From contig JBMFTS010000038.1 of NCBI GenBank assembly GCA_049966915.1, positions 1 through 5,422 of the forward strand: a stretch of 5,422 nucleotides of DNA, given 5' to 3'. This document shows positions 4,399-5,422 of this stretch, one piece after another; position 1 is the first letter of the stretch; each line of letters opens with the position of its first letter. The notes below the pieces were generated by a model. It saw nothing but the letters and a program-made list of their open reading frames with translations. It was not told where the DNA came from and searched no databases. This DNA is from JAGDXZ01 sp049966915 (GTDB lineage Archaea > Micrarchaeota > Micrarchaeia > Micrarchaeales > CABMGC01). Position numbers and translations under genes: made by a program.

Positions 4399-4416
4399 GC
4401 ATACGGGCACTTGCGC

Positions 4417-5037
4417 TTACGCGCCGCGCAACGCGAACACAAATGCCACTATGTCTTCGAAAAAGTAGTGCGCTGTAAGCTTATCCTGTTCAGAGTAGCC
4501 GAGTTTTGCAGCTTCTCGCTCGAGCTTTATGAGATTGCCCAGCGAGCTCGCCACAAGAACCACAGACGCGCAACGACCTGAGTGGCTTTTGGCTTGCTTT
4601 AGAAATTCGAGCGAGAGCTCTATGCCTTGGCTGCCGCCGCTCAGCATAGCAGCTTCGCTCTCTGGCTCGCTCTCGTCAGATCGCAGATAAGGCGCGTTGA
4701 ACACCATGATATCAAACCGGCCGCTTATGTTTTCAAAAAGGTTGCTGCGAACCGCCTTTGCCTTTGCAGTCATGCCGTTTCGAACTATGTTGCTACTTGC
4801 AAGATTTACCGCGTTTTCGCTTATGTCCGCAAGAACAACGCTTCTTACTTTCGCACTTTTGGCCATGCAAAGGCCTATAAGCCCCGTGCCGCAGCCCATG
4901 TCAAGCGCGTCTATGCCTTTGCCTTCTGGCTTCGTTGCAATGCATCTTTCCGAAGCCTCGACAGCGAGGAGCGTGTCTTCAGCAGGGCCGTAAACGTCTT
5001 CGCTGGTGTCAAGCTTCAGGCCGCAGTATTCGTACAA
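4417..5037 (-). CDS. HemK2/Mtq2-type protein glutamine N5-methyltransferase (release-factor class)
   Basis: 206 residues from the chosen start. Seen: VYGPAEDTLLAVE (15-27), the N-terminal family signature; SAM-binding motif DMGCGTGLIGL (46-56); acidic ADIS (70-73); SNLF (98-101); and the substrate motif NAPYL (114-118). Known role of the archaeal and eukaryotic HemK2 group: SAM-dependent methylation of the glutamine in the GGQ loop of release factor aRF1, with Trm112 as partner. The usual catalytic motif is NPPY; here the first proline is alanine. Start: the frame is open further, to a TTG at 5067, but that adds a hydrophobic stretch translated from a T-rich intergenic tract. The TTG at 5037 has a GGTGA Shine-Dalgarno (5047-5043) 5 nt upstream and gives the N-terminus typical of the family. 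It is preceded by the DUF1059 gene 70 nt away. Confidence 0.88.
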   Translation of the reverse strand: MYEYCGLKLDTSEDVYGPAEDTLLAVEASERCIATKPEGKGIDALDMGCGTGLIGLCMAKSAKVRSVVLADISENAVNLASSNIVRNGMTAKAKAVRSNLFENISGRFDIMVFNAPYLRSDESEPESEAAMLSGGSQGIELSLEFLKQAKSHSGRCASVVLVASSLGNLIKLEREAAKLGYSEQDKLTAHYFFEDIVAFVFALRGA

Positions 5038-5042
5038 AAAAA

Positions 5043-5095
5043 TCACCAACAAAAAAGACAAAAGCAAACCAAAACAAAAAAATAAAAAACAAAAA
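5043..5095 (-). terminator. T-rich tract: terminator of the DUF1059 gene, and promoter/SD of HemK2
   Basis: The minus strand carries repeated T-runs (T5, T6, T7, then T4 and T6) starting about 13 nt after the DUF1059 stop codon, without a hairpin, which is the form of archaeal intrinsic terminators. TTTTTATT (5088-5081) could act as a weak TATA box for HemK2 with a leader of about 20 nt, and GGTGA (5047-5043) is its Shine-Dalgarno motif. Confidence 0.55.
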
Positions 5096-5107
5096 GTTAA
5101 ACGCGGA

Positions 5108-5302
5108 TTATGACTTCTTTATCGCGGCTTTTACCTTTGCCATCGTAGCGTCGTCTATGCTTTGCATATTGTGGGCAGTGCGTGCGTGCTCGGCTATCTT
5201 GGCCATCAGCTCTTCTTCGCTGTTTGCTGTAGCCGTGAAGCCACAGTCCATGCCTATGTCCTTGCATGCAAAGCTGTATGCCGATTTCTTGGGTCTAGCC
5301 AT
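5108..5302 (-). CDS. DUF1059-like small Cys/His protein
   Basis: 64 residues. Seen: YSFACKDIGMDCGFTATA (9-26) with C13 and C20, the acidic NSEEELMAKIAEHA (27-40), then H39 and H44 (HX4H), and a helical, lysine-rich end. The order C-x-D-x-G-x-D-C, EEEL, H, H is that of the DUF1059 family of small proteins, whose conserved Cys and His suggest a metal site; the function is not known. The frame also has an ATG at 5320, but the TATA box at 5334-5341 would start transcription near 5311, downstream of it. The ATG at 5302 is therefore preferred, with a leader under 10 nt. Two out-of-frame ATGs (5310, 5307) precede it. A T-rich terminator follows the stop codon. Confidence 0.8.
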   Translation of the reverse strand: MARPKKSAYSFACKDIGMDCGFTATANSEEELMAKIAEHARTAHNMQSIDDATMAKVKAAIKKS

Positions 5303-5333
5303 GCCATCATCACTAAGCATAGCTGCGCTAAGC

Positions 5334-5401
5334 TATAAAAAACAGAACGCGCTCTTGCTGTTGCTTAAAAATTTGACCTTTTATAGCAACAAATATAAAA
5401 C
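5334..5401. promoter_or_regulatory. AT-rich intergenic region with several TATA-like elements
   Basis: On the minus strand, TTTTTATA (5341-5334) is the best TATA box for the DUF1059 gene; TATAAAAG (5385-5378) is a stronger match but would give a leader of about 50 nt. On the plus strand, TATAAAAC (5394-5401) could drive a gene starting just beyond the right edge, since its predicted start falls at about 5424. No coding region is visible between 5303 and 5422. Confidence 0.4.
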
Positions 5402-5422
5402 ATAAGGCCAATTGCCTGCTCG

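Noticed and set aside
5038..5067. Hydrophobic N-terminus (LLSFLLVIFL) of the longer methyltransferase frame as a signal peptide or membrane anchor
   Set aside because: It is the translation of a T-rich terminator/promoter tract, and a GGTGA Shine-Dalgarno motif points to the TTG at 5037. Release-factor methyltransferases are cytoplasmic.
5038..5095. A-rich tract on the plus strand as a low-complexity repeat of its own
   Set aside because: Explained by minus-strand oligo-T termination after the DUF1059 gene; no regular repeat unit.
1..5422. CRISPR array, insertion sequence, tRNA or rRNA gene, toxin-antitoxin pair or phage element
   Set aside because: No direct-repeat array, transposase frame, terminal repeats or tRNA cloverleaf was seen on either strand; all sizeable gaps are accounted for by RNase P RNA and promoters.

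Overview
The window is archaeal. It encodes an archaeal histone, the ribosomal proteins eL8/L7Ae, eS28 and eL24, a 4-demethylwyosine synthase (Taw1), a ThiI without rhodanese domain, a HemK2-type methyltransferase and, on the minus strand, an archaeal-style RNase P RNA that a protein-only annotation would miss. Tight spacing, TATA boxes and many apparently leaderless starts fit a small, compact genome. The protein flavour looks like Micrarchaeota or another DPANN lineage, but that placement is inference without a database search.

Layout from left to right. Positions 1-683 (minus) hold the 5' two thirds of taw1, cut by the window edge. Positions 701-940 (minus) hold the RNase P RNA, ending only 17 nt before the taw1 start codon. 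Its promoter is interleaved with the divergent promoter of a small BofA-like membrane protein (974-1258, plus). That gene converges on the histone gene (1264-1461, minus). Then come a glycosylation-sequon-rich, membrane-anchored exported protein (1565-2179), thiI (2210-3373), and the cluster L7Ae-S28e-L24e (3439-4315), all minus. Last are HemK2 (4417-5037) and a DUF1059-type small Cys/His protein (5108-5302), also minus. The only annotated gene on the plus strand is the BofA-like one.

The theme is tRNA and translation: RNase P RNA trims tRNA 5' ends, Taw1 and ThiI modify tRNA, L7Ae is a ribosomal and sRNP protein and in archaea also an RNase P subunit, eS28 and eL24 are ribosomal, and HemK2 methylates a release-factor glutamine.

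The most interesting observation is regulatory. The L7Ae mRNA leader contains what reads as a complete kink-loop (L7Ae-binding motif) that includes the Shine-Dalgarno sequence, so L7Ae could repress its own translation. A second candidate with the same C-AAU-GA core sits in the specificity arm of the RNase P RNA. Three genes have TATA boxes whose centres lie 26.5 nt before the start codon, as expected for leaderless mRNAs; L7Ae and HemK2 instead have leaders with Shine-Dalgarno motifs.
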